Source: Thaumasiovibrio occultus (GTDB lineage: Bacteria; Pseudomonadota; Gammaproteobacteria; Enterobacterales; Vibrionaceae). Taken from it: a DNA stretch of 64,000 nt. The DNA is taken from contig AP023052.1 of assembly GCA_019703815.1 (NCBI GenBank), positions 1,550,001 through 1,614,000 on the forward strand, given 5' to 3'. A program made the position numbers and the translations under genes. The notes under the pieces were generated by a model. The model was not told the origin of the DNA. It did not search any database and saw only the letters and a program-made list of their open reading frames with translations. Of the stretch, positions 27,491 through 36,046 are shown in pieces; the stretch's first letter is position 1, and each line of letters begins with the position of its first letter.

Positions 27491-28210
27491 TTATTCATCC
27501 GGAAATACCAGTTCGGTGCCATTAAACATTAAGTGAGACAATAAGTCCTTTGCCGTACTTTCACTTTGCTCGTCAAACTTTATCCCAATGTGATAATTCG
27601 TTGGATCTTTCGCAATATTCTGCACATGACCGCTCAGGCCAAACACTTCTTTTGTCTTATCGTTGAGCAGTTTTAGCTGCACATCGGCGCCGTTTTCCAA
27701 GCTGTTGTCTTTGAAGCTGACATGCACCCCGCAGCCATGTTGAGACAGATCACGCAACACCATTGGAACTTTCTTGTCGCTGACCAGCACTAGCCCTTTG
27801 ATAATGGTTTTAAAACGCGCCTCTGAGCGCAATGGACTCAGGTTCACGACATACGGGATCTCAACCGCAAGTAATTTAAGTGATGGAATATGTTGTGCAA
27901 TTTTGCATTTGAAGGATAAACGCGCACCCTCGCCGATTTTGCTGACGGTCGTAACTTGAACCCAGTAACCTTCGTTAAGAAAGTAGCGTTGATCATGCGG
28001 GGAAATATCGGGCGTTCTGATATATACCAGTTTATCGAGATCGCTGCCAACAAAAACAGAATTGCAGCGAATACTCTTTCCGAGAGCAGTAGTGATGAGT
28101 AATCTCATTTCTGAGCATAAGGTGATGAGCTGAAGCGCCTCTAAGCCTCGTTGTATACGAAGCTCAACATCAGGCTTGGCGGCCGACGTACTGATTGTCT
28201 TAATTGCCAC
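27491..28210 (-). CDS. PilZ-domain protein (YcgR-like)
   Basis: 239 aa. N-terminal about 120 residues look like the YcgR_2 flagellar-brake fold; the C-terminal PilZ domain has an Arg-rich segment RSEARFKT near 128-135 and DLSQHGCGV near 154-162, matching the (D/N)xSxxG c-di-GMP motif, although the RxxxR half is degenerate (R-SEA-R). Probably a c-di-GMP effector of motility or attachment; binding may be weak. Monocistronic. Confidence 0.8.
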   Translation of the reverse strand: MAIKTISTSAAKPDVELRIQRGLEALQLITLCSEMRLLITTALGKSIRCNSVFVGSDLDKLVYIRTPDISPHDQRYFLNEGYWVQVTTVSKIGEGARLSFKCKIAQHIPSLKLLAVEIPYVVNLSPLRSEARFKTIIKGLVLVSDKKVPMVLRDLSQHGCGVHVSFKDNSLENGADVQLKLLNDKTKEVFGLSGHVQNIAKDPTNYHIGIKFDEQSESTAKDLLSHLMFNGTELVFPDE

Positions 28211-28324
28211 GAGTTACCAAACAAAGATAAGCATGAAAACAGATCAGAAAAAACCGTGCTATTACGACAACGGCTGCCATAGCATCGGTTCTTCTGGATA
28301 GATAAAAAGAGCGTGTAGCGAGGA

Positions 28325-28627
28325 CTAGGCGCGTTTTCCGCCAGTCAACTTCGCTTGGTGTGGAAACACGTTACGAATACGTTGTTTTACTTTGCTAGGG
28401 ATGCCTTTAGAAAACACTAACTTGGTAGAAAAACGGTTTTTGTATACCTTCACGACCCCATCAAACGGCATTTTTTTACCGATGTCTTGGCAGTCAGTAA
28501 GAAAGCCTTTCGGGATAGGCCCTTTGCTTTTGGTGATACGCCCTTGCTCAAATTTAAGCAAAATGATCGGACGGTCGATAAAAATGAACGCGCAAACAAC
28601 CACGACAAGAATCAGCAGATACCACAT
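28325..28627 (-). CDS. DUF3634 family protein
   Basis: 100 aa with an N-terminal transmembrane helix (residues 3-19) and a basic soluble tail. Pattern FIDRPIILLKFEQGRITKSKGPIPKGF fits the Vibrionaceae DUF3634 family, of unknown role. It lies 4 bp after matP on the same strand and is probably cotranscribed. Confidence 0.7.
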   Translation of the reverse strand: MWYLLILVVVVCAFIFIDRPIILLKFEQGRITKSKGPIPKGFLTDCQDIGKKMPFDGVVKVYKNRFSTKLVFSKGIPSKVKQRIRNVFPHQAKLTGGKRA

Positions 28628-28631
28628 TTCC

Positions 28632-29084
28632 TTAGTCCTCTTTCTCTAGACCCAACAGATCATGGAGATCTTTCTTAATATTATCCACGCGTTTAGACGC
28701 ACGGTTTGATTCGGTGATCAAATATTCAATGGTTTCCGACAAAGTACAACCCAAATCTTGCGATTTATCGGCCAGCATTCGCCATACCTTGTAATCTAAA
28801 TCGATCGACTTCTTGCGCGTATGCTCCTGCTCCGCGTTAAAGTGACGTTTACGTTTCGCTCGAATCGCTTGCTTTAGCTTGTTATCGAGGGGCTCGGACA
28901 AATGTTGATCAATCCATGCCAACACCAAAACAGGTTCATGCTCTAAGGACAGCAGCTGCTTAACGGCTTCTTGTTCTTCACTGCGATCAATATAACGCGT
29001 GATCGTCTCGCCTTCGCGAAGTTTCTTTGCCAGATACTTCCACTTCCAACCTGCTTCCAGGTTTTCAAGCTGCTGATATTTCAT
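28632..29084 (-). CDS. matP: Macrodomain Ter protein MatP
   Basis: MatP binds matS sites as a dimer, organises the terminus macrodomain and delays its segregation by bridging to the divisome (through ZapB in E. coli). The 150-aa protein has the four-helix N-terminal part starting [18 protein letters not shown], the ribbon-helix-helix ([32 protein letters not shown]) and a C-terminal coiled coil. Its expected targets are present in this window (five exact matS). Divergent from lonH with 181 bp between. Confidence 0.95.
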   Translation of the reverse strand: MKYQQLENLEAGWKWKYLAKKLREGETITRYIDRSEEQEAVKQLLSLEHEPVLVLAWIDQHLSEPLDNKLKQAIRAKRKRHFNAEQEHTRKKSIDLDYKVWRMLADKSQDLGCTLSETIEYLITESNRASKRVDNIKKDLHDLLGLEKED

Positions 29085-29265
29085 GATTTAATACCCGTCC
29101 ATTACCAATCTCGTGACAGTGTAATGCAATAACTATAGTAATGACAATAACCGAACCGACAAGCCAGAGTGATATGTCTTCAACTCTATGAAATTCACTA
29201 CTTCAAACCGGCACGATCATTTATACTGTGTGCCCTTTTTCTTTCTCAAGTAGTGTGACGATATA

Positions 29266-30915
29266 ATGCAAGACAGTCATTGGTTGAACTTCGAACCCGA
29301 CTTTTCGCGTTTCTGCAACATCGCAGAAATAGCCCGACCTAATGCGAATGATGCCAGGGAACAATTACAACCTCGCCTGCACAACGCGTTGGCGCGATTT
29401 GTCGCTGCGCCGTCACACGCCAAGGTGATGCGTATCACCTGCCAAGAAAACCCACATTATCGTAGCGAATTGATCGCCTTACTGGCGGCGTTAACTGAAA
29501 AGCATGTTGTTGCGCCAGAATCGATCAGCCGTTCAACCCTGCTTAATCTCGTTTACCCGCAAGAAAATAGCCCCAATGTTGAAGGCTACTTGCAACAAGC
29601 CCACCAAGGCATTCTGCTGCTACCGGCTTCACAAGTGTTGGTCAATCCGATGCTCTGGACCGTGCTCAAAGCGGCTATTTTCAGTGGTGAATTAGCCTGG
29701 GAGCAAGCCAATAAAAAGCAATACGCACCATTACCAGCTGCTAAGTCATTGCAAACACAGCTAATTATTTACGGCGATCGTGCCTTGATGGCGGAATTTG
29801 AGCAATTAGAACCCGATACAATGGGATCTCTGTGGCAGTACGGTGAATACGAAAGCGATCTTGTACTGGATAATTGCAACTTGCCTTCCTATTTGCGCAC
29901 GATTGAATCAGTCTGTGACGCGATTACTGTAACGCCGCCACAAAACGAAGAAGATTGGCATGCGCTGTTTCGCTCTGGTGTTCGTACGTGTGAAGATCAC
30001 GATCGTGTACCACTTTGCCCTGTTTGGATAAAGGCCCTCTTGGCTGAAGCGGCTTATCAATCTGAAGATAACACCATTACAGCAGCGTCATTAAAGTTAG
30101 CGAATGAAGCGCGTGACTATCGCGAGTCTTATTTGCCTAACCGCGCTCTGGAAGATATCCACGGTGGTCATGTCATTATTGACTGTAAGGGTAGCCAAGT
30201 TGGGCAAGTGAACGGCCTAACGGTGGTTGAACTGCCGGGCCATCCAAAAGCTTACGGGGAGCCTGCGCGTATTTCGTGCGTGGTTCACTTTGGCGATGGT
30301 GACATTTCCGACGTTGAACGCAAAGCCGAAATGGCAGGCAATATTCACGCTAAAGGCATGATGATCATGCAAGCGTTTATTAGTTCAGCCCTCGATTTGC
30401 AGCAACCACTGCCTTACTCCGCCTCGATTGTGTTTGAACAGTCATACTGCGAAGTTGATGGTGACAGTGCGTCTCTTGCCGAACTATGCGCTTTCGTCAG
30501 TGCGTTGAGCCAAGTTGAGATCAATCAGCAATTGGCGATCACGGGTGCGGTAGATCAATTTGGCCGTGTTCAAGCGGTCGGCGGCATCAACGAAAAAATT
30601 GAAGGCTTCTTCCATGTCTGTGCCCATCGTGGCCTTACCGGTGAGCAAGGCGTGATTTTGCCAAAAGCCAATATCGTCAACTTGTGCCTCAACAGTGAAG
30701 TGTTAGACGCGATTAAAGCGAAACAATTCCACCTTTGGCCGGTTGAAGATGTGGATGCCGCCCTGCCGCTATTAACTGGCATGGCCTTTCGTGATGAAGA
30801 AGACAAACCTTGCCTGTTGAAAAAGATTGGCGAACGCATAGACGCTGTAGATGACGAGCACGATCGCCCTCGAGGGCTGATAAATCGCGTACTTAACTGG
30901 TTTGGCCTCTACTGA
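29266..30915 (+). CDS. lonH: Lon-like protease LonH (YcbZ)
   Basis: 549-aa S16 protease relative without a functional AAA+ module in the classical sense. The C-terminal proteolytic domain has the catalytic Ser in VDGDSASLAEL (about residue 406) and Lys in GGINEKIEGFF (about 449). In enterics the gene also lies directly before fabA. Its stop codon overlaps the FadR-like operator of fabA. Cellular substrates are not well known. Confidence 0.9.
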   Translation: MQDSHWLNFEPDFSRFCNIAEIARPNANDAREQLQPRLHNALARFVAAPSHAKVMRITCQENPHYRSELIALLAALTEKHVVAPESISRSTLLNLVYPQENSPNVEGYLQQAHQGILLLPASQVLVNPMLWTVLKAAIFSGELAWEQANKKQYAPLPAAKSLQTQLIIYGDRALMAEFEQLEPDTMGSLWQYGEYESDLVLDNCNLPSYLRTIESVCDAITVTPPQNEEDWHALFRSGVRTCEDHDRVPLCPVWIKALLAEAAYQSEDNTITAASLKLANEARDYRESYLPNRALEDIHGGHVIIDCKGSQVGQVNGLTVVELPGHPKAYGEPARISCVVHFGDGDISDVERKAEMAGNIHAKGMMIMQAFISSALDLQQPLPYSASIVFEQSYCEVDGDSASLAELCAFVSALSQVEINQQLAITGAVDQFGRVQAVGGINEKIEGFFHVCAHRGLTGEQGVILPKANIVNLCLNSEVLDAIKAKQFHLWPVEDVDAALPLLTGMAFRDEEDKPCLLKKIGERIDAVDDEHDRPRGLINRVLNWFGLY

Positions 30916-30927
30916 TCAGAGTTGTTT
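30911..30927 (+). promoter_or_regulatory. FadR-like operator of fabA
   Basis: ACTGATCAGAGTTGTTT closely follows the E. coli fabA FadR site as I recall it (CTGATCGGACTTGTT). FadR activates fabA there. The site includes the lonH stop codon. Confidence 0.72.
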
Positions 30928-30945
30928 AGCTTACACGTGTTCGCT
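30928..30945 (+). promoter_or_regulatory. FabR-like operator of fabA
   Basis: AGCTTACACGTGTTCGCT, nearly the palindromic FabR site of E. coli fabA/fabB (AGCGTACACGTGTTAGCT from memory). FabR represses according to membrane unsaturation. Confidence 0.75.
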
Positions 30946-30986
30946 AAATTGGCATTTCAACTTAATGGAATGACGGTTACAAGAAC

Positions 30987-31505
30987 ATGCTGATGAAACG
31001 CCACTCTTTTGATTACAACGATCTCGTTGAGGCCGGTACTGGTGAACTATTTGGTCCAGGCCGCCCTCAGCTTCCTAAAGACAATATGCTGATGATTGAC
31101 CGCATTGTCACAATCACTGATGAAGGTGGCGATTTCGGTAAAGGCTACATCCACGCCGAGTTAGACATCAAACCGGATCTTTGGTTTTTCGATTGTCACT
31201 TCCAAGGCGATCCGGTAATGCCAGGCTGTTTAGGCTTGGATGCGATGTGGCAGCTGGTTGGTTTCTTCCTTGGCTGGAACGGTGGTACCGGTAAAGGTCG
31301 CGCACTGGGTGTTGGTGAAGTAAAGTTCACCGGTCAAATTCTCCCTACGGCGAAGAAAGTGACTTATGAGATCCAAATGAAGCGCGTGATCAACCGTAAA
31401 CTCATTATGGGTGTGGCTGATGGTCGCGTACTGGTTGACGGTAAAGAGATTTACGTAGCGAAAGATCTGAAAGTAGGTTTGTTTAGCGACACCTCTACTT
31501 TCTAA
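30987..31505 (+). CDS. fabA: 3-hydroxydecanoyl-ACP dehydratase/isomerase
   Basis: FabA dehydrates 3-hydroxydecanoyl-ACP and isomerises trans-2- to cis-3-decenoyl-ACP, committing carbon to unsaturated fatty acids; a cytosolic homodimer. 172 aa, hot-dog fold, with the active His and Asp in [21 protein letters not shown] (about residues 71-91). Regulated through the FadR- and FabR-like sites upstream, and ended by a strong terminator. Start may be ATG 30987 or 30993. Confidence 0.95.
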   Translation: MLMKRHSFDYNDLVEAGTGELFGPGRPQLPKDNMLMIDRIVTITDEGGDFGKGYIHAELDIKPDLWFFDCHFQGDPVMPGCLGLDAMWQLVGFFLGWNGGTGKGRALGVGEVKFTGQILPTAKKVTYEIQMKRVINRKLIMGVADGRVLVDGKEIYVAKDLKVGLFSDTSTF

Positions 31506-31534
31506 ACCGGTTTCCTACCCTTGCAAATATCCCT

Positions 31535-31565
31535 AAATCCCTGATATGTATCGGGGATTTTTTTT
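31535..31565 (+). terminator. fabA terminator
   Basis: AAATCCCTGAT/GTATCGGGGATT stem followed by a run of eight or nine T. Confidence 0.85.
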
Positions 31566-31683
31566 GGTTTCTTCCAATTCACTTATTCTTTCCATGTGTT
31601 GCGCGGTTATTTCAACACACTCTTTAACCTTATTTTCTAAATCATTACAAATCATCAGTTATAGTGCATTAGATGCTATAATA

Positions 31684-31705
31684 GCAGCCCCAATTAAGGG
31701 GCTGC
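31684..31705 (-). terminator. rmf terminator-like hairpin
   Basis: GCAGCCCC/GGGGCTGC perfect 8-bp stem, 18 bp beyond the rmf stop; the T run on the minus strand is interrupted. Confidence 0.65.
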
Positions 31706-31723
31706 ATTCGAGTAAAATACGAC

Positions 31724-31897
31724 TTATTTATAGAGGCCAGAGTGAACATCTTCCCGAGCTTCCCGCCACCCACCGAGCCACTGGGTCTTTGCATCTACCG
31801 CTTGGTATGGACAATTCTCTGAAGAACGGCCATTGATACCCGCTTGGTATCCGCTTTTTTGCGCTCGTTCTAGACGATCCCGTTTCTGTCTCTTCAT
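31724..31897 (-). CDS. rmf: Ribosome modulation factor
   Basis: A 57-codon gene. The translation begins MKRQKRDRLERAQKSGYQAG and contains CPYQAVDAKTQWLGGWREA, which matches E. coli RMF almost residue for residue. RMF dimerises 70S ribosomes into 100S particles in stationary phase. GAGGAAAGA precedes ATGATG; I use the second ATG (31897) because the family begins MKRQKRDR. Followed by a GC-rich hairpin. Confidence 0.95.
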   Translation of the reverse strand: MKRQKRDRLERAQKSGYQAGINGRSSENCPYQAVDAKTQWLGGWREAREDVHSGLYK

Positions 31898-32057
31898 CAT
31901 TCTTTCCTCGTCCTTACATGGTTAAACACCACACTGTTGCAAAATGATGGAGTTTTAATGACTCCACTAACAAGGATTGTTGATAAATTGACAGTTAGCA
32001 AGGTAACAGACTGTCAGCTCATCAAGTTGTGATCAGCTGACAAGAATCGAGACGCTA

Positions 32058-33851
32058 TTATTGACGACGACGCCAACCTAGCAGGCTCAGCATGCTAAGT
32101 CCGAACAGTCCCCAGCTACCCGCCCGCTCTATCTTTTCATTTTGCTCTTCGCGAGGCGAAATATCCCCGCCGGCAATAGGCACAAGCTGAACAGGTACGA
32201 TAGTTTCATCACCAGCACATGTTGCATTGGATGCCTCACTACTGTAACCACCATCACACTTGAGCGCCGTTGCTGAAATTACGCCAGCATTATTGATATC
32301 GTTGGCTTGTGCTATACGGTAAACGTTATTTTCAGGTAAACCACCGGTTAGATCATCAAGGAACCAAACTTGTTGACCTTTAAAAGTGGATATATTTCGA
32401 GGTTCTGCACCGTCAGCATAGAGATAAATGAATCCACGCTTACGACGGGGACGGCCATCAGCTTCATTGACTCGCTCTGAGTCAACCCAACCGACGATTT
32501 CATTACTCTCGTTCAGAGCCGACGCATACACATTGGCACCATCAAAAAACAGTGGCGATTGCGCAGAACTAAACAACGCAGCATTTTTGCCAGAATCAAT
32601 TTTATAAACAAAACTTCGGTTTGGAATAGCTCTTGATTGAGTCAGATCTAGCTTAACATGGCCGATCACTAACCCATTCTGGTTCACATCGATACCCGTC
32701 GTATTGAGATATCTCGCAGAGTCACCATCAGTGATATTAATGCCTGGGATCTCAACAATATTCCACTGCGGAGTAGTTAAGTCACCGATAGCGAACGAAG
32801 TTTTAGGTTCAAAAACTGTCGCAACGGCTGCCACAGCAACACCATCAGAGTTGAAACGCTTAGTGGTATACCCAACACCGTATGGCTTGTCGCCAAGAAC
32901 AGCCACGCCGCGAACCGAAGCCTGAGGTGCTGTATCTAGCTCATACGGAAACGACTCGGAAATACCAATCCACTCCTTCACCATCGGGTATCCGTTACCC
33001 GAGCTATCAAACACGAAAGCGTTGGTCACGAAACTAAGATTATTACATGCTGGCTCAGTATCGGCCGAAGTAGTACCACAATTCCCGTTTACGGAACCAA
33101 AGCCATCTCCATTGAAATTATCGGTATAGACATTAGTTGAACCTGAACCTACATAATATTCAGGTCCAGAGGACAACTTGAAACTGTCGAATACAGAGGA
33201 TTGACCGTGATCCTTAATAACCGCACTGACCGCTTGGCCTTCAGCAAAAGGCTTGAAAACGATACCACCAGAGAGGAAGCCGCGCTTTTGGTATGCACGA
33301 GAGAAACCAGCTCCATTAACATCAACAAATGGCGCAGAAGAGATGCCGTAAACCTTACCATTCGAGTCAAAACCATTGACAACGGTATTCACAGACGGCT
33401 CAAAACCTAATGAGGCACGGTCAAGAAATCCGACTGAATTGCTCTTGTAACCGTTTGACCATGCATTGCGCTCTAACGATAAAGCAAAATATTGTTCAAC
33501 CGCCCAAGAATCACAGCTGCTGTAACCTAGGATATCGTTACAATAAACTTCTAAATCATTGGTTTCGTTGATATCGAACTGATAGAAGTAGAAATATGGG
33601 ACCTCGTCACGGTATGGAATCCCCATGCGGCCTTTCAGATCTTCACCAGCAACATGAGATTTACCGCTTTCACACGAATTAACAAAACAGTTTTCTACTG
33701 GCGTAGGGCTATCTGCATCATATTCAGAAATCGCACTACCATAGCCCGCACTGTTAACCTCAACGATTTTATACAGCGCTGCTTGCGTTGGTGCTGCCAG
33801 TGCAGCTGCGACAGCAGCTACACTCATTTTCAATCCAAACTTCTTTACCAT
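32058..33851 (-). CDS. Secreted DUF3466 family protein
   Basis: 597 aa with a signal peptide (about 1-24, ending TQA) and a tripartite C-terminus: small-residue motif AGSWG, hydrophobic segment LFGLSMLSLLGW and final RRRQ, resembling GlyGly-CTERM tails processed by rhombosortase. The body has many repeated beta-type segments (IVGWVDSE, GVISATALKCD, GYGSAIS). Start overlaps the uup stop by one base (TAATG), so it belongs to the rlmL-grx-uup operon. Function unknown. Confidence 0.78.
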   Translation of the reverse strand: MVKKFGLKMSVAAVAAALAAPTQAALYKIVEVNSAGYGSAISEYDADSPTPVENCFVNSCESGKSHVAGEDLKGRMGIPYRDEVPYFYFYQFDINETNDLEVYCNDILGYSSCDSWAVEQYFALSLERNAWSNGYKSNSVGFLDRASLGFEPSVNTVVNGFDSNGKVYGISSAPFVDVNGAGFSRAYQKRGFLSGGIVFKPFAEGQAVSAVIKDHGQSSVFDSFKLSSGPEYYVGSGSTNVYTDNFNGDGFGSVNGNCGTTSADTEPACNNLSFVTNAFVFDSSGNGYPMVKEWIGISESFPYELDTAPQASVRGVAVLGDKPYGVGYTTKRFNSDGVAVAAVATVFEPKTSFAIGDLTTPQWNIVEIPGINITDGDSARYLNTTGIDVNQNGLVIGHVKLDLTQSRAIPNRSFVYKIDSGKNAALFSSAQSPLFFDGANVYASALNESNEIVGWVDSERVNEADGRPRRKRGFIYLYADGAEPRNISTFKGQQVWFLDDLTGGLPENNVYRIAQANDINNAGVISATALKCDGGYSSEASNATCAGDETIVPVQLVPIAGGDISPREEQNEKIERAGSWGLFGLSMLSLLGWRRRQ

Positions 33852-35776
33852 TATTGTCCCTTTTGCATTGCTTCCAGCTCTTCCCAGCGCTCAAATGCGG
33901 CCTCTAGCTCTTGCTCGGCCTCAGTTAAACGTGACAACGTAGCAGAAGTGACGTCATCACCTTTTTGGAAAAAGTCAGGTTGATTGATCTCTTCCTGCAG
34001 TGAAGCAATTTCATTTTCAAGTTGTTCTAGTGTTTCTGGCAAACTGTCGAGCTCACGTTGCAGCTTATAAGACAGTTTAACGACTGAAGATTTCTCCGCC
34101 TTCTTGGCGGCCTTTTTCTCTTCGGTTTGTTTCTGTTTTGCCAACTTTTCGGCTTCTTGCTGCGCAATCACCGAAGCAGAATTCGCGCGTTGTTGTTGCG
34201 CGTCGTGGTAGCCACCCACGTATTCGTCAATACGTCCGTTACCTTCAAAAATCCAGCTCGCAGTGACGGTATTGTCGACAAACTGACGATCGTGGCTGAC
34301 CAGTAATAATGTACCCTCATAATTGGCAAGCAATTCTTCTAAAAGTTCCAAGGTTTCGATATCTAAATCGTTCGTTGGTTCATCAAGTACCAACAGGTTA
34401 CATGGCTTTAAGAACAGTTTTGCCAATAACAGACGGTTTTTCTCACCACCCGATAGCGCTTTGACTGGCGTACGCGCACGTTTGGGATGGAACAAGAAAT
34501 CTTGCAAGTAGCCCAGCGCATGGCGTGTACGCCCGCCCACTGTCACTTCCTGCTTGCCGTCAGCCAAGTTGTCCATCACGGATTTTTCTGGATCAAGCAC
34601 TTCACGGTACTGATCGAAGTACGCCACTTCGAGTTTGGTACCACAATGCAAACGGCCCTCTGATGGCGCCAACTCACCTAATAACAATTTTAGAACGGTA
34701 CTCTTACCGCAGCCATTCGGGCCAATTAACGCAATCTTGTCACCACGCATTACGCTGAAGCTGAAATCATTAACGATTGGTTTGCCTTCATAACCGTAAG
34801 ACACCCCTTCCGCTTCGAACACGATTTTACCGGAACGCGACGTAACATCTAGATTGATATTTGCAGTGCCCATCACATCTCGGCGCTCGCTTCGTTCCCG
34901 ACGGAGCTGTTTTAGCGCGCGAACGCGACCTTCGTTACGTGTACGACGTGCTTTAATGCCTTGGCGGATCCACGTTTCTTCTTGTGCCAGTTTTTTATCA
35001 AACTCGGCATTTTGCTCCGCTTCAACGCGCAGGGCTTCTTCTTTACCCTCGAGATATTTCGCATAATCACCCGGCCAAGAAGAAAGCTTGCCACGGTCGA
35101 GATCGACAATGCGGGTTGCCATCGATTGAATAAATGCGCGGTCGTGCGAGATAAACACAATCGCCCCTTTGAAATCTTTTAAGTAGATTTCCAGCCACTC
35201 GATAGTAGTCACATCCAAGTGGTTCGTCGGCTCGTCGAGCAACAGCACGTCTGGATCGCACACCAAAGCGCGTGCAAGCGCCGCTTTACGCTGCCAGCCG
35301 CCAGACAAACTATTTAGCAAGGTTGCGCCATCTAAGTTTAGATCCGCCAATACCGAACTGATGCGGGTATCAATACGCCAACCATCCACCAGCTCAATTT
35401 GCTCTTGAAGGCGCGCTAGTTTGTTAAAGTCGGCATCAGAGCCGCCATCGGCGACGCGATCGAGCAGCTGATGATACCCTTTTAGCAGCTCACCAACCTT
35501 CTCAAGCCCTTCTGATACATAATCAAACACGGTGCCTGCTGCGTCACGCGGCGGATCTTGCTCGAGACGCGACACCTTAATGTCTTGAACAAACTGAATG
35601 GTGCCATCATCAAGTTTTACTTGGCCGTCCAGTACCTTCATTAAAGTCGACTTACCAGCACCGTTTCGTCCCACCAAACAGACGCGCTCGCCCTGTTGCA
35701 ATACGAAATCTGCTTTATCAAGTAACGGATGATCGCCAAACGCCAATTGGGCGTTGGAAATATTAATTAATGCCAT
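33851..35776 (-). CDS. uup: ABC-F ATPase Uup
   Basis: 641-aa soluble protein with two ATP-binding cassettes and no membrane domain. Walker A motifs GRNGAGKST (about 37-45) and GPNGCGKST (about 350-358), signatures LSGGWQRK and LSGGEKNR, Walker B LLLDEPTNHLD and LVLDEPTNDLD, and a C-terminal coiled coil that binds DNA in E. coli Uup. Linked to ribosome function and to precise excision of transposons. Overlaps the glutaredoxin gene by 14 bp. Confidence 0.93.
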   Translation of the reverse strand: MALINISNAQLAFGDHPLLDKADFVLQQGERVCLVGRNGAGKSTLMKVLDGQVKLDDGTIQFVQDIKVSRLEQDPPRDAAGTVFDYVSEGLEKVGELLKGYHQLLDRVADGGSDADFNKLARLQEQIELVDGWRIDTRISSVLADLNLDGATLLNSLSGGWQRKAALARALVCDPDVLLLDEPTNHLDVTTIEWLEIYLKDFKGAIVFISHDRAFIQSMATRIVDLDRGKLSSWPGDYAKYLEGKEEALRVEAEQNAEFDKKLAQEETWIRQGIKARRTRNEGRVRALKQLRRERSERRDVMGTANINLDVTSRSGKIVFEAEGVSYGYEGKPIVNDFSFSVMRGDKIALIGPNGCGKSTVLKLLLGELAPSEGRLHCGTKLEVAYFDQYREVLDPEKSVMDNLADGKQEVTVGGRTRHALGYLQDFLFHPKRARTPVKALSGGEKNRLLLAKLFLKPCNLLVLDEPTNDLDIETLELLEELLANYEGTLLLVSHDRQFVDNTVTASWIFEGNGRIDEYVGGYHDAQQQRANSASVIAQQEAEKLAKQKQTEEKKAAKKAEKSSVVKLSYKLQRELDSLPETLEQLENEIASLQEEINQPDFFQKGDDVTSATLSRLTEAEQELEAAFERWEELEAMQKGQ

Positions 35777-36035
35777 GTTGTTTTAACCAATCATTTAATT
35801 CAGCCAAGTCGAAAGGCCAACCCAGCTCGAGTTCGTTGTTCGAGAGATGCTCGTCGTTTCTCGTATCACTGACGAGAGAAACAACGGGAATAGTGACACC
35901 GTAACGATGAAACAATGCGTCGTCAAAGGCGATGTCGACGTAGCGGACGAGATCGAAAACGCCGGCCTGCTCTAGCAGTGCCGACGCTTGTTCGCATAAA
36001 TGACAGCCTTCCGTGCCGTAGAGGATCAATTCCAT
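35763..36035 (-). CDS. Glutaredoxin-family protein (DUF836)
   Basis: 90 aa with thioredoxin-like start LILYGTEGCHLCEQA; the redox motif is C12-H-L-C15, and the cis-Pro occurs in GVTIPVV near 50. Probably a small thiol oxidoreductase. It lies 11 bp after rlmL and overlaps uup, so it is cotranscribed with a rRNA methylase and an ABC-F factor. Confidence 0.82.
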   Translation of the reverse strand: MELILYGTEGCHLCEQASALLEQAGVFDLVRYVDIAFDDALFHRYGVTIPVVSLVSDTRNDEHLSNNELELGWPFDLAELNDWLKQHGIN

Positions 36036-36046
36036 GATGCCATCAC

